Notes: generated by a model from the sequence alone, not told the origin. A DNA stretch of 34,269 bases from JANQIV01 sp050117315 (GCA_050117315.1 JASFMY010000068.1:1-34269); one strand, 5' to 3'. Shown: positions 8,636 through 17,053, counted from the first letter of the stretch. Numbers and translations: made by a program.

Positions 8636-9817
8636 TCAATTTGGAAACTCAACAACAGTAACAGTACCGTTACCCGGGCTCGAATCTATTGTTAAAGTAC
8701 CGTCTAAGTTCTCTACTCTTTCGGCCAGATTTATTAATCCCATTCCCTGCAGTTTTTTTGCCGGTGCTTTATATAATTTATCTTTATCAAAACCGACTCC
8801 ATCGTCATCAACAATAAGCCTGATTATATCGCCGTCTTTAGAAATTTGTAAGGAAAAATTCTTCGCTTTAGAATGTTTAACAATATTATTAATAAGCTCC
8901 TGTGAAATTCTATAGATTGTTGTTGATAGTTTGGGATTAAGATTTTGCTGAACATCATACGATTCAAAAATACCTTCCATCCCTGATTTACCTGAGGCTT
9001 GCTCTACCAACAGCCTTAAAGCAGGTATCAATCCGTGCAACTCAAGTATTCTCGGTTTCAATCCATGGGAAATTCTTTTTAACTCATTTATTGCCGTTGT
9101 GAGCAATTCCGATAATGTATTATAAAATGAATTCCTTTCATCAATCGGTAATTCATTATCCTTTAGTGGTTCAAGCCTCAATTTAATATATGATAAAGTC
9201 TGTCCCAACCCGTCATGCAGTTCCTTTGAGATTCTGCTCCGTTCAATTTCAAGAATGTTTTGAAGTTTTTCGTTAGCAACTGATAGTTTATCTTTAGAGG
9301 CTTTTAATTCTTTCTCATAATTTTTTAGAGTTGTAATATTACTGAAATAAACCTGTGCAATTCCAAGCTCGCTTATTCCTTTGATAAAAACTTTATAATA
9401 GTTTTCGCCAAACTTTGATTCCACAACAATTTCTTTACCTTTTTCGACACAGTCTAAAATATCCGACTTGGTTATATTGTTAAATATTTTTTGGACATTA
9501 TTGCCTACTAAATTTTCAATTAATGATTCACCTGCCTCGTTGGCAAAAATAATTTCTCCTTCGTGGTTAAACCTGAAAACAGGGTCGGGATCATTCTCGG
9601 CAAACATCGCCATCATTTTATTGTACTTCATTTCCAGGTTTAATTTTTCCATTTCGTGCTGACGCTGGCGGGGAATAATGTATTTGTATACTATTATAAA
9701 AGTAATAGTAATAATGAATATCAAAAAAAGGATTGAATAGAAAATCGGGTTGTTAAAACTTAGAAAAATATCAAAAGGATTCTCAGGGAATATCTCCTCA
9801 TCTTTAACTTGCAACAT
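8636..9817 (-). CDS. NarX/DegS-type membrane sensor histidine kinase, orphan
   Basis: A kinase of about 393 aa from ATG at 9817 (a TTG at 9844 would add nine residues; neither has a clear ribosome site). One membrane helix lies near residues 25-45, followed by a coiled coil and a PAS domain (about 70-165). The HisKA_3 box is ERSRISKELHDGLGQTLS with phospho-His201, and the ATPase domain has ELINNIVKHS, DDDGVGF and GMGLINLAERV. Such kinases normally pair with LuxR-type regulators, but none is encoded here. It has almost no extracytoplasmic loop, so the PAS domain or the membrane is the probable sensor. It converges with the GH13 gene. Confidence 0.9.
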   Translation of the reverse strand: MLQVKDEEIFPENPFDIFLSFNNPIFYSILFLIFIITITFIIVYKYIIPRQRQHEMEKLNLEMKYNKMMAMFAENDPDPVFRFNHEGEIIFANEAGESLIENLVGNNVQKIFNNITKSDILDCVEKGKEIVVESKFGENYYKVFIKGISELGIAQVYFSNITTLKNYEKELKASKDKLSVANEKLQNILEIERSRISKELHDGLGQTLSYIKLRLEPLKDNELPIDERNSFYNTLSELLTTAINELKRISHGLKPRILELHGLIPALRLLVEQASGKSGMEGIFESYDVQQNLNPKLSTTIYRISQELINNIVKHSKAKNFSLQISKDGDIIRLIVDDDGVGFDKDKLYKAPAKKLQGMGLINLAERVENLDGTLTIDSSPGNGTVTVVEFPN

Positions 9818-9925
9818 TAATAATGCTAATTTATTTAAAACCAATGCTACTAAAATTATATTTTATTTAATAATAAATGTAATTTAATAAAAATTTATTA
9901 GATGATTTTGAGTTTTATTGAATAA

Positions 9926-9946
9926 AAGTCCGGCCAAGCCGGACTT
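9926..9946 (-). terminator. Intrinsic terminator after the unknown two-gene operon
   Basis: AAGTCCGGC (9926-9934) and GCCGGACTT (9938-9946) form a 9-bp GC-rich stem with a 3-base loop. Read on the minus strand it is followed by TTTTATT. It lies 25 bp beyond the stop of the 192-aa membrane gene and separates it from the orphan kinase. Confidence 0.85.
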
Positions 9947-9970
9947 AAAAAAGTATAATAAAAATTAATT

Positions 9971-10549
9971 CTATGCTCTAGGAATTTTAAAAACAAGATT
10001 TGGTTTATCAATATTAATAAAACAAAAAAACAGCCCTATAATAATTTGAAATGCTGATGCAATTATGAAATAAAAATAGCCTCCAAAAGTAGTAGTTATT
10101 ATATTAAATAATTTAGCCACCGTAATTATTTGGTAAAGTAAAAAGATTACATAAAAAGACTTTACTTCATTATTCACTAGAATATCATTAAAAAAGTGAA
10201 GGAAAATTTGAACAAGTATAAATATGTTCAGAATTATTAACATATAAAATTCTACTATGTAGAAAGAATTAAAATATAACACAAAGAAAATAGTTAGTGC
10301 TAAACCTAAATAATATGGAAGTATTCTAATTCTCTCATTTTTTGACAACAAAGATAATATCAACAGAAAAGCCATAAGAACATAAATTGAATTATTTAGT
10401 GACAAATCAAAATATCTATTTAATCTAACAATTAAATCAGTAGCACCAATAACCAAAAAAAAATAAAAATACTTACTAGAAAATTGCCTAATCGGTACAA
10501 CGATCCAGATTACGATAGATATTATAATTAATATTTCTGTTAAGTCCAT
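9971..10549 (-). CDS. Polytopic membrane protein of unknown function
   Basis: I do not recognise this 192-aa protein. It is almost entirely hydrophobic and predicts about six to seven membrane helices, with short charged loops (for example LLSKNERIR near 70 and FNDILVNNEVKS near 120). The C-terminal tail is short and basic (KPNLVFKIPRA). It starts at ATG 6 bp after the upstream secreted-protein gene and is followed by a strong terminator, so the two form a compact operon. The protein may be an inner-membrane partner of the secreted product or an accessory of the adjacent sensor kinase; both are inference. Confidence 0.7.
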   Translation of the reverse strand: MDLTEILIIISIVIWIVVPIRQFSSKYFYFFLVIGATDLIVRLNRYFDLSLNNSIYVLMAFLLILSLLSKNERIRILPYYLGLALTIFFVLYFNSFYIVEFYMLIILNIFILVQIFLHFFNDILVNNEVKSFYVIFLLYQIITVAKLFNIITTTFGGYFYFIIASAFQIIIGLFFCFINIDKPNLVFKIPRA

Positions 10550-10555
10550 GAAACT

Positions 10556-11011
10556 CTAATGACAAAATGGTGGACATGGCTGAGTTAATTCTAAAGTAGT
10601 ATTACCGTTTGTTATCGTTAATACTTTTTTTCTCATTTCAAAAATTGTATTTTCCTTACCACCCTTTTCTATTAATTCCTCAATTTTTGATTTACTGTAT
10701 ACATTAAAAGGTTCTGCATCATTTGACGCATTGTTACCGTAAATTGTTGCCTGGTTATCATTTCTTACTATCAATCTCCCGTCAACCATTTTAAACATCA
10801 TATAATTGGTTGTATGTTTTAATAAACCTTCCAAAACCTCTGTCTGCAAAGTATCGGTTCGTAACACTTCTCCGTATAAACTATCTGCTTCGGCTTTATC
10901 AAATAGTTTACCAACAATCTGTTTTTCTTCTTCCTGAGCATTAATACTTGAAAAAATTATTACCATTAATAGTAACAAAGTTTTAATACTGTGGTTTAAT
11001 AAGGAATTCAT
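10556..11011 (-). CDS. Small secreted protein of unknown function
   Basis: A 151-aa protein with a clear signal peptide (basic start, hydrophobic core about 10-24, cleavage near SINAQ). The mature part is mixed charged and polar, and ends in CPPFCH, two cysteines near the C-terminus that could form a disulfide or bind metal. I recognise no domain. The start is well supported by AGGAGG a few bases upstream of ATG. It is the first gene of a two-gene operon with the polytopic protein. Confidence 0.7.
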   Translation of the reverse strand: MNSLLNHSIKTLLLLMVIIFSSINAQEEEKQIVGKLFDKAEADSLYGEVLRTDTLQTEVLEGLLKHTTNYMMFKMVDGRLIVRNDNQATIYGNNASNDAEPFNVYSKSKIEELIEKGGKENTIFEMRKKVLTITNGNTTLELTQPCPPFCH

Positions 11012-11103
11012 ATTTCCCTCCTGATTTGTTATTAAAAAATTAAAAAAATAGCATTATGAATTTAGTAGAGTTTGACCCTTTAAAATCCGTTTAATTTGCA
11101 TAA

Positions 11104-11128
11104 TATTCAACCTATTTATTGTTGAATA
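11104..11128. promoter_or_regulatory. Inverted repeat upstream of the secreted-protein operon
   Basis: TATTCAAC (11104-11111) and GTTGAATA (11121-11128) form an 8-bp inverted repeat with a 9-base spacer. It lies about 95 bp upstream of the minus-strand start and just before the decayed hydratase gene on plus. It could be an operator site or a remnant hairpin. Confidence 0.35.
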
Positions 11129-11184
11129 AGGTTAAATATTCTTTATATTTTCAATCGCTATTTTTCCCACAAATAAAATATTTG

Positions 11185-11657
11185 ATGGAATTTGAAAAAA
11201 TAATTTATCTACTTGAGGGATCTGCATATATTATCTAGTTAAAAAAACTAATGTACTTAACAACTTTAATAAGGTAATGGGAAATGAATTTAAAGATGCT
11301 TTGCTAAAGTGTAAAGATAATAATTTAGTAAGGTCAATTTTAGCAACTGGTGAAGACAAAGGTTTTTGTGTAGAGCAGGGTTTGGATGAAGCTGAAAGAT
11401 TCGGGATGCTTTACAAAGATTTCTCCCAAAAGCTTCTCTACCTGGAAGTATTAAAAATTGCCGAACAACTTGTACAACAACTGACAAAAACAATCGGCTT
11501 AACAAAAAAGTTGTTAAACAAATCCTTTGAAAATAACTTAGCGCAGCCATTAGAAATGGGAACAGAGATGCAGTCTGTTGCAGATAATACATACGATTCT
11601 AAAGAAGGTGTAAAAGCATTTCAGCAAAAAAGAAAACAAAACATTAAAGGCGAATAA
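11185..11657 (+). pseudogene. Decayed enoyl-CoA hydratase/isomerase (PaaG-like), frameshifted and internally deleted
   Basis: The reading begins at ATG 11185 (MEFEKIIYLLEGSAYII), where a TAG interrupts it; one frame over it resumes as TNVLNNFNKVMGNEF, matching the crotonase N-terminus around the usual TLNRPxxxNxFN motif. It continues with VRSILATGEDKGFCVEQGLDE (usually GFCAGQDL) and then jumps straight to ERFGMLYK, which belongs about 100 residues later in family members of about 260 aa. The C-terminal end (IGLTKKLLNKSFENNL, then SKEGVKAFQQKRK) is intact. The missing middle holds the oxyanion-hole glycines and catalytic acid, so no activity is expected. The 126-aa open frame from 11277 is what remains readable. 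It heads a plus-strand cluster that ends in a 3-hydroxyacyl-CoA dehydrogenase. Confidence 0.85.
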
Positions 11658-11660
11658 TAC

Positions 11661-13373
11661 ATGACATCCAAACTGTTACTAAAAGTAATATTAATATTTT
11701 TACTCTCTCTCTCCGCTTGTTCCACCTACGAAGAAGCAGATCTTGTTTTGATGAATGGAAAAATCATAACTGTTGATGATAACTTAACTGAAGCCGAAGC
11801 TATTGCCGTAAAAAATGATTCGATTATACAAATTGGAAGTAATGAATTAGTTAAAAATTTTATTGGAAGGAATACAAAAGTAATTAAGCTGCACGGTAAA
11901 ACTGCCGTCCCCGGTTTTATAGAAAGCCACGCACACTTTTACGAGCTTGGAATTTCCAAGATAAGATTGGATTTAACAACTGCCAATAACTGGGATGAAA
12001 TTGTCTACATGGTTGCTCGGGCAGTTGCTGAGGCCAAACCCGGTGAATGGATTGTAGGTCGCGGCTGGCACCAGGATAAATTTGACCCGAAACCTATCCC
12101 AAGTGTTCAAGGCTACCCTGTTCATAGTATTCTGAGTAAAGCTTCCCCGTTTAATCCTGTTATGCTGACACATGCCAGCGGACATGCAGCATTTGCAAAT
12201 GCAAAAGCAATGGAGCTTGCCGGTATTGATACCTCAACACCTGATCCCCAAGGAGGTAAAATTGTTAGGGATAGTTTGGGTAATGCAATAGGAGTTTTTG
12301 AAGAAACTGCAGAGCTGTTAATTTCCAGCTTGTTTGAAGAACACCAAGAACAGAGAACTCAAAAAGAAATAAATAACGAAATTATTAAAGCATATAAACT
12401 TGCAGAGAAAGAATGTTTTGAAAATGGAATTACGTCTTTTCATGATGCGGGTTCAACCTTTGACAATATAGACTTGCTAAAGAAGTTATACGATAATAAC
12501 GAATTGAATATAAGATTAAATGTAATGCTTCTTGAGCCGAATGAAAACCTTAAGAGGAAAATTTCAGATTATAAATTAATAGGATATGACGATAATAAAC
12601 TTACCGTTAGATCAATTAAAAAATATATGGACGGGGCGCTCGGCAGCAGAGGTGCCTGGCTGATTGCCCCTTATGATGACCTTGAAGATCATTTCGGTCA
12701 AAACATTACACCTATAAATGATATAAAAGAGACTGCTGAGATTGCTATTGAAAACGGTTTCCAGCTTTGTACTCACGCCATCGGCGATAAAGCAAACCGG
12801 GTTACTCTGAACATTTATGAGGAAATATTTAATACGAACCCAGGCAAAAAAGATTTACGCTGGAGAATTGAACATTCACAGCATATCTCAAATAAAGATA
12901 TACCACGTTTTGCAAAACTCGGAGTTATTGCTGCAATGCAAACTGTCCATTGTACCTCTGATGCAGTATTTGTTGAAAAGCGTTTAGGTAAAAAAAGAGC
13001 AAGAGAAGGCGCTTATTCATGGAGAAAACTAATTGATTCCGGTGCAATTATATGCAACGGAACAGACGCACCTGTTGAAGACGTATCACCCCTTGCGTCG
13101 TTTTATTCGGCGGTAACGAGAAAGTTAGAAGACGGATCAACATTTTACCCGGAACAAAAAATGAACAGAATTGAAGCGCTTAAGTCCTATACCATTAATG
13201 GAGCTTATGCAGAGTTCGCTGAGGAATTGAAAGGCTCGCTTGAAATTGGAAAGTTTGCTGATATTACTGTTTTGTCCAATGATATACTAACCTGCAGCGA
13301 AGAAGAAATTTTAAATACCGAAATTCTTTACACGATTGTCGGCGGGAAAATCGTTTATCAAAAAATTGAATAA
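11661..13373 (+). CDS. Lipoprotein amidohydrolase, YtcJ-like (Amidohydro_3)
   Basis: A 570-aa metal-dependent amidohydrolase of the YtcJ type, anchored as a lipoprotein (lipobox LSAC, Cys20). The metal centre is visible in ESHAHF, in LCTHAIGDKA, in WRIEHSQH and in the final GTDAPVED. GALGSRGAWL and HASGHAAFANA are further family blocks. Close families hydrolyse amides, ureas or N-acyl compounds, but the substrate here is unknown. It begins 3 bp after the decayed hydratase and its stop overlaps the start of the next gene by 8 bp, so it is probably part of one plus-strand transcription unit. The frame is intact. Confidence 0.92.
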   Translation: MTSKLLLKVILIFLLSLSACSTYEEADLVLMNGKIITVDDNLTEAEAIAVKNDSIIQIGSNELVKNFIGRNTKVIKLHGKTAVPGFIESHAHFYELGISKIRLDLTTANNWDEIVYMVARAVAEAKPGEWIVGRGWHQDKFDPKPIPSVQGYPVHSILSKASPFNPVMLTHASGHAAFANAKAMELAGIDTSTPDPQGGKIVRDSLGNAIGVFEETAELLISSLFEEHQEQRTQKEINNEIIKAYKLAEKECFENGITSFHDAGSTFDNIDLLKKLYDNNELNIRLNVMLLEPNENLKRKISDYKLIGYDDNKLTVRSIKKYMDGALGSRGAWLIAPYDDLEDHFGQNITPINDIKETAEIAIENGFQLCTHAIGDKANRVTLNIYEEIFNTNPGKKDLRWRIEHSQHISNKDIPRFAKLGVIAAMQTVHCTSDAVFVEKRLGKKRAREGAYSWRKLIDSGAIICNGTDAPVEDVSPLASFYSAVTRKLEDGSTFYPEQKMNRIEALKSYTINGAYAEFAEELKGSLEIGKFADITVLSNDILTCSEEEILNTEILYTIVGGKIVYQKIE

Positions 13374-14249
13374 TATTATTGCAATAAATAAAACTATTCT
13401 TCAACAAATTGATTTACCTCATAATTCAAAATTAGAATTATACACTCAGCGCGAAGATTTAATTCATCCCTATATTAACGGCAACAAATGGTACAAACTG
13501 AAATATAATCTTGAAGAAGCAAAAAAAGAGGCTGTAAAAACCTGTTGACATTTGGGGGAGCTTATTCAAATCATATTTACGCCGCTGCCGGTAAGCTATT
13601 CGGCTTTAATACAATTGGAATTATCCGCGGTGAAGAGTACTCACCATTAAACCCTACTTTAAAAAATGCAGAAAATTTTGGAATGGAGTTTCACTATGTT
13701 CCAAGGTTGGAATACAAACATCGAAATGAAAAATCATTTCAAGAAAAATTACTTAAAGCATACCCTGATTCGTACTTAATTCCCGAAGGCGGAACAAATT
13801 TACCGGTTTTAAAAGGAACCTCAGAAATTGTAAAAAATATTAAAATTGATTTTGATTATATTTGTTGCCCTGTCGGTACAGGAGGAACAATTTCCGGTAT
13901 TATCTTTTCGTTAAAAGGAAAGAAAAAAGTATTGGGATTTTCTGCTCTAAAAAACGGCGGCTTTCTTAGAGACGAAGTTCGTAATTTAGTTAACAGGTAC
14001 ACCGGCAAAAATTATTTAAATTGGAATATAAAATTAGATTATCACTTTGGCGGGTACGCAAAGATAAATTATGAGTTAATCAAATTAGTTGAAGAATTTA
14101 AAGAAAAGTATAATATTGAATTAGATTATATTTATACTAGGAAAATGATATTCGGGATTATAGATTTAATCAGCAAAAATTTCTTTGAAGATTATTCAAA
14201 AATAATTACAGTTCACACCGGAGGAATTCAAGGAAATGCAGGGATGTAG
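13366..14249 (+). pseudogene. D-cysteine desulfhydrase / ACC deaminase-like PLP enzyme, frameshifted
   Basis: Two frames together encode one fold-type II PLP enzyme of about 293 aa. The first runs from TTG 13366 and includes REDLIHPYINGNKWYKLKYNL, where the Lys in GNK is the expected PLP lysine. It stops at TGA 13546-13548. The second, shifted by one base, starts TFGGAYSNHIYAAAG and continues to HTGGIQGNAGM, with EGGTN and PVGTGGT phosphate-binding motifs. Family members read KTLLTFGGAYSNH across this point, so one base appears lost near 13540. A TTG overlapping the TGA could in principle allow reinitiation, but a split enzyme is not expected. All other key motifs remain, so the lesion is recent or a sequencing error. 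Confidence 0.85.
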
Positions 14250-14280
14250 AAAAAATTTAACAAACTAAAAAAAGATTTTA

Positions 14281-15450
14281 ATGGATAACAAAATAACAAT
14301 AGGAGTAGTAGGATCGGGAACAATGGGTACCGGTATTGTCCAAATAGCTTCGTTAAACGGGCATAAAGTTTATTTATACGATGTAAATGAAAATGCACTG
14401 GAAAAATCAAAAGAAAGTTTGAGCAAAACTTTAAAGAAGTTAGTTGAAAAGAAAAAAATTACTCAAAACGATGCGGTAAATTATTTTAATAATATCAAGT
14501 TTATTGTATCGTTTGACGAGCTTGTAGAATGCGGTTTGATATTTGAAACCGTTGTTGAAGATTTAAAGATTAAAAAAAATATTTTTCGCGAACTTGAAAA
14601 AATTACACGGGAACACACAATACTGGCAACAAATACTTCCTCTTTTTCTATTGCTTCAATTTCATCTGTTTGTGAAAATAACGGAAGAGTTATAGGTGTC
14701 CACTTCTTCAACCCGGCCCCTGTAATGCCGCTGGTTGAAATTATACCCGGCATATCCACCGCAGAGGATGTAACAGCTTCTGCAAAAGAATTAATTTTAA
14801 GCTGGAATAAAGAAATAGTTATTGCAAAAGATACACCCGGATTTATTGTTAACCGTGTTGCAAGACCCTTCTACGGCGAAGCTCTTCGAATTTACGAGGA
14901 AGGCATTGCAGATATACCTACTGTTGACAACGCAATGAAAGAAATTGGCGGCTTTAAAATGGGCCCGTTTGAAATGATGGACTTGATTGGTAACAATGTA
15001 AACTACAAAGTAACCGAAACCATATTTGAACAGTTCTTTTACGATCCGAGATTCAAACCGTCTATCATCCAAAAAAGATTAGTGGAAGCAGGATACCTAG
15101 GCAGAAAAACCGGTAAAGGATTTTATGATTACAGCCAAGAATTTGTTGTAACCGAACCGAATACCGATAAAAGACTTGAGGATGAAATATTCAATAGAAT
15201 TCTTGCAATGTTAATTAACGAAGCAGCCGATGCAGTATTTATGAATATTGCAACAATAGAAGACATTGATAAAGCAATGACAAAAGGTGCTAACTACCCC
15301 AAAGGTTTGCTAAAATGGGCTGATGAAATAGGTATTGAAAATGTTGTTAACAGAATTAAATCTCTATTCGAAGAATATGGCGAAGACAGGTACAGGGTAA
15401 ATCCTTTGCTAAAGAGAATGGTTAAAAAGAGAGAAAGTTTTTATAAGTAA
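14281..15450 (+). CDS. 3-hydroxyacyl-CoA dehydrogenase (3-hydroxybutyryl-CoA dehydrogenase-like)
   Basis: An NAD-dependent dehydrogenase of 389 aa acting on 3-hydroxyacyl-CoA in beta-oxidation, phenylacetate or butyrate metabolism. The Rossmann fold shows GVVGSGTMGTGI near residues 8-19; the catalytic His is in GVHFFNPAPVMPLVEI; DTPGFIVNRV opens the C-terminal domain. It is about 100 residues longer than the common 280-aa enzyme because a second 3HCDH C-terminal domain follows (about 300-389, ending NPLLKRMV), as in PaaH-like proteins. It closes the plus-strand cluster and is followed by a terminator at 15478-15514. The hydratase expected to act just before it is the decayed gene at the head of the cluster. 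Confidence 0.93.
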   Translation: MDNKITIGVVGSGTMGTGIVQIASLNGHKVYLYDVNENALEKSKESLSKTLKKLVEKKKITQNDAVNYFNNIKFIVSFDELVECGLIFETVVEDLKIKKNIFRELEKITREHTILATNTSSFSIASISSVCENNGRVIGVHFFNPAPVMPLVEIIPGISTAEDVTASAKELILSWNKEIVIAKDTPGFIVNRVARPFYGEALRIYEEGIADIPTVDNAMKEIGGFKMGPFEMMDLIGNNVNYKVTETIFEQFFYDPRFKPSIIQKRLVEAGYLGRKTGKGFYDYSQEFVVTEPNTDKRLEDEIFNRILAMLINEAADAVFMNIATIEDIDKAMTKGANYPKGLLKWADEIGIENVVNRIKSLFEEYGEDRYRVNPLLKRMVKKRESFYK

Positions 15451-15840
15451 AACTTAATCATAGCTTAATAGTTCATTGGGCGGGTATTAATAATAATCCC
15501 GCTCATTTGTTTTTACAGATTATGAGTATGATTAAGAATAAGATAATTATTCCGAAATCGGGAGTATATAATAATATACGGACTGAGAATACAGGTAAAT
15601 CGGTAAACCGTTTGTGCAGTCAAAAACAGATGAATTTTTTCAATTAAAGTTAAAATTTGTTGGTCCTTTCAGATAGTGTTTCTGCAAAAAACCGATTTAG
15701 TCATTCACGTTTTTAACGGGATTTTCTTTCTAAAAATAGGATTCCGGCTTAAAAAGATTACTATAAGATAAGAGTAAATAATCAATATTCTTGACAACAT
15801 TTTTTTGTCTTAAGAAAACCGCATGTTTTTTCTCACTTAT
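15451..15840. other. Intergenic stretch, mostly empty
   Basis: After the terminator at 15478-15514 I see no credible gene in this AT-rich stretch. A short ATATAC-type palindrome lies near 15566-15582. The open frame that begins at 15791 is better read as starting at ATG 15841. Confidence 0.55.
15478..15514 (+). terminator. Intrinsic terminator after 3-hydroxyacyl-CoA dehydrogenase
   Basis: GGGCGGG (15478-15484) pairs with CCCGCTC (15498-15504) through seven pairs including one G-U, followed by ATTTGTTTTT. It lies 28 bp after the stop codon, on the expected strand. Confidence 0.85.
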
Positions 15841-16085
15841 GTCGTCAAATGCAGAAGAACAAGAAGAAAAAATAGTAACGCTGTACAAAGAACATTTTCA
15901 AAAAATTAAGAAAGAAATGATTGAAGAAGAGGAAGAACCGGGAAGAGCATCAACAATTAAGAGAGCAATTAGAAGAAGATATAAAATTTCTTCTAATTGA
16001 TGATCAAATTGAAAAGTATGAAGAGCTTTTGGAAGAAATGAAAACAAGACGTGATAATCCTCCTCCTCATGAAAGACAAGATTAA
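15841..16085 (+). pseudogene. Small charged coiled-coil gene, apparently frameshifted
   Basis: From ATG 15841 the frame encodes a strongly acidic helical stretch (MSSNAEEQEEKIVTLYK, then QKIKKEMIEEEEE). It then turns into unlikely basic sequence and stops near 16000. The frame one base over takes over smoothly, reading REQLEEDIKFLLIDDQIEKY, then EELLEEMKTRRDNPPPHERQD, and stops at 16083-16085. Joined, this gives about 80 aa of coiled coil. The shift is probably between about 15930 and 15955. I do not recognise the family. It could also be two chance frames in purine-rich DNA, so confidence is moderate. Confidence 0.45.
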
Positions 16086-16144
16086 TACATAAAAATGAAT
16101 TATTTAATACTTGGTCTAAAATTCAAATAAACATTATTAATATT

Positions 16145-16290
16145 CCTGAGGAGATAACAAAAAGGCCTATTGTTGCGTCCTGTTGTATACGCAGAGCAGT
16201 TGATTAACTTATCCTATGTTGATACAGGACGGGAGACCTTTTATGATAACTCCTCCGGGATATATATACGTCTCCCGGCAATAATTTTTA
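16145..16290 (+). other. Nested, mutually exclusive hairpins, candidate structured RNA
   Basis: GAGGAG (16148-16153) can pair with CTCCTC (16250-16255), enclosing CGTCCTGT (16176-16183) with ACAGGACG (16224-16231). CGGGAGAC (16230-16237) pairs with GTCTCCCG (16270-16277), but CCGGGA (16255-16260) competes for TCCCGG (16273-16278), and the second hairpin is followed by AATAATTTTTAG. This is switch-like in form. No intact gene lies directly downstream, so it may be a remnant leader or part of a mobile element. Confidence 0.4.
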
Positions 16291-16542
16291 GGGATTGCAG
16301 GTTTTCTTGATTTGGGTGATGCCGAAACAGCCGTAGAAAATACAACAACAGTCAGCCTAATTATTGGAGAGTTCCGACAATGAAAAAATTATACTCTTTG
16401 ATTTTCTTCTCCGGGAAGTAAGATACAGGGGCGGTAACATCAAACAAATCTCTGAACTATGCTGCTATTAAAGTAAACGTAGAAATTAATATTTAGTTTA
16501 TTATTGTTCCGGCAATAATATAGGTTGCATTGTTGTGGTGTA

Positions 16543-16631
16543 AATCTGGTTTCGGATTTTGTTTTTTTTATGAACTCACACTTATCTCTCTTACAAAGAG
16601 AGAAGTTTATGGAAAAATCCGAAACCAAATT
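16543..16631. repeat. Palindromic MITE/REP-like element, copy 2
   Basis: TGGTTTCGGATTTT (16547-16560) and its complement (16614-16627) form 14 bp of stem, with further pairs outside after one mismatch. An inner hairpin TCTCTCTT/AAGAGAGA lies at 16585-16592 and 16596-16603. Compared with copy 1 (167-284) the arm differs (GGTTTTGGGATTT against GGTTTCGGATTT), yet both arms change together so pairing is kept. Confidence 0.75.
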
Positions 16632-16717
16632 ATTGTTACTTCACTAATCTTGAACTATTCTTCTGCATTAATAAACAAATCAATAAAATAAAACCACAGC
16701 TTGAGTAATATTTACAA

Positions 16718-16906
16718 ACTTTCTCTTGATTAATACAAATTTCATCATCATTTACAACAACTTTTCTGCCTTAATGGCAACTTTTCCGTATTAATGACAA
16801 CTTTATATTGGTATTTAAGAAGTTATTTCCAATAAATGAGAACTTTTTTCAATAAATACAAACTTTTTCTGATTAATAAGAACTTTTTTTGATAAATGCT
16901 CTTTTT
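16718..16906. repeat. Degenerate tandem array, about 20-bp period
   Basis: About ten units share the core AAT-x-x-x-AACTTT. The AACTTT-like core falls at 16718, 16738, 16760, 16780, 16800, 16821, 16842, 16862, 16882 and about 16901, so spacing is 20 to 22 bases throughout. Typical units read TTAATGGCAACTTTTCCGTA and AATAAATGAGAACTTTTTTC. The array is AT-rich and ends about 150 bp before the broken DUF5996-like gene. The spacing equals two helical turns, which suits DNA bending or cooperative protein binding, but no function is shown. Confidence 0.75.
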
Positions 16907-17053
16907 GATGAAAAAATGGATAAACATGTTGTGTGAAATTGGATTGGTAGTAATATGAGTAAAGTTTCTGCAAATGACAAAACGTTTAGATGTCTAATTT
17001 TTCAGAAACTCTATTATTATAACTCTTTTGTAATCAACTTATGAGGATATATA

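Larger units (their letters stand above)
16086..17053. other. Long non-coding stretch with repeats and remnants
   Basis: Nearly 1 kb without an intact gene. It holds nested hairpins (16145-16290), a short open frame with a signal-like start at 16381 (MKKLYSLIFFSGK then stop), the second palindromic element (16543-16631) and a tandem array of about 20-bp units (16718-16906). The pieces suggest an eroded insertion-prone locus. Confidence 0.6.

Noticed and set aside
13536..13548. Programmed -1 frameshift joining the two desulfhydrase-like frames
   Set aside because: The bases before the stop (A AAA ACC TGT TGA) do not form a proper X XXY YYZ slippery heptamer and no strong downstream stem is seen; family members are not known to use it.
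15791..15840. Upstream extension of the small coiled-coil frame
   Set aside because: The added residues (TTFFCLKKTACFFSL) are unlike the rest and lack a ribosome site; ATG 15841 fits better.
16300..16440. A short frame reading GFLDLGDAETAVEN and the MKKLYSLIFFSGK start as real genes
   Set aside because: Both are too short and have no ribosome site or recognisable similarity; at most they are remnants.
16718..16906. The evenly spaced repeats as a CRISPR array
   Set aside because: Units are about 20 bp with no separate spacers, the repeats are diverged, and no cas gene is near.
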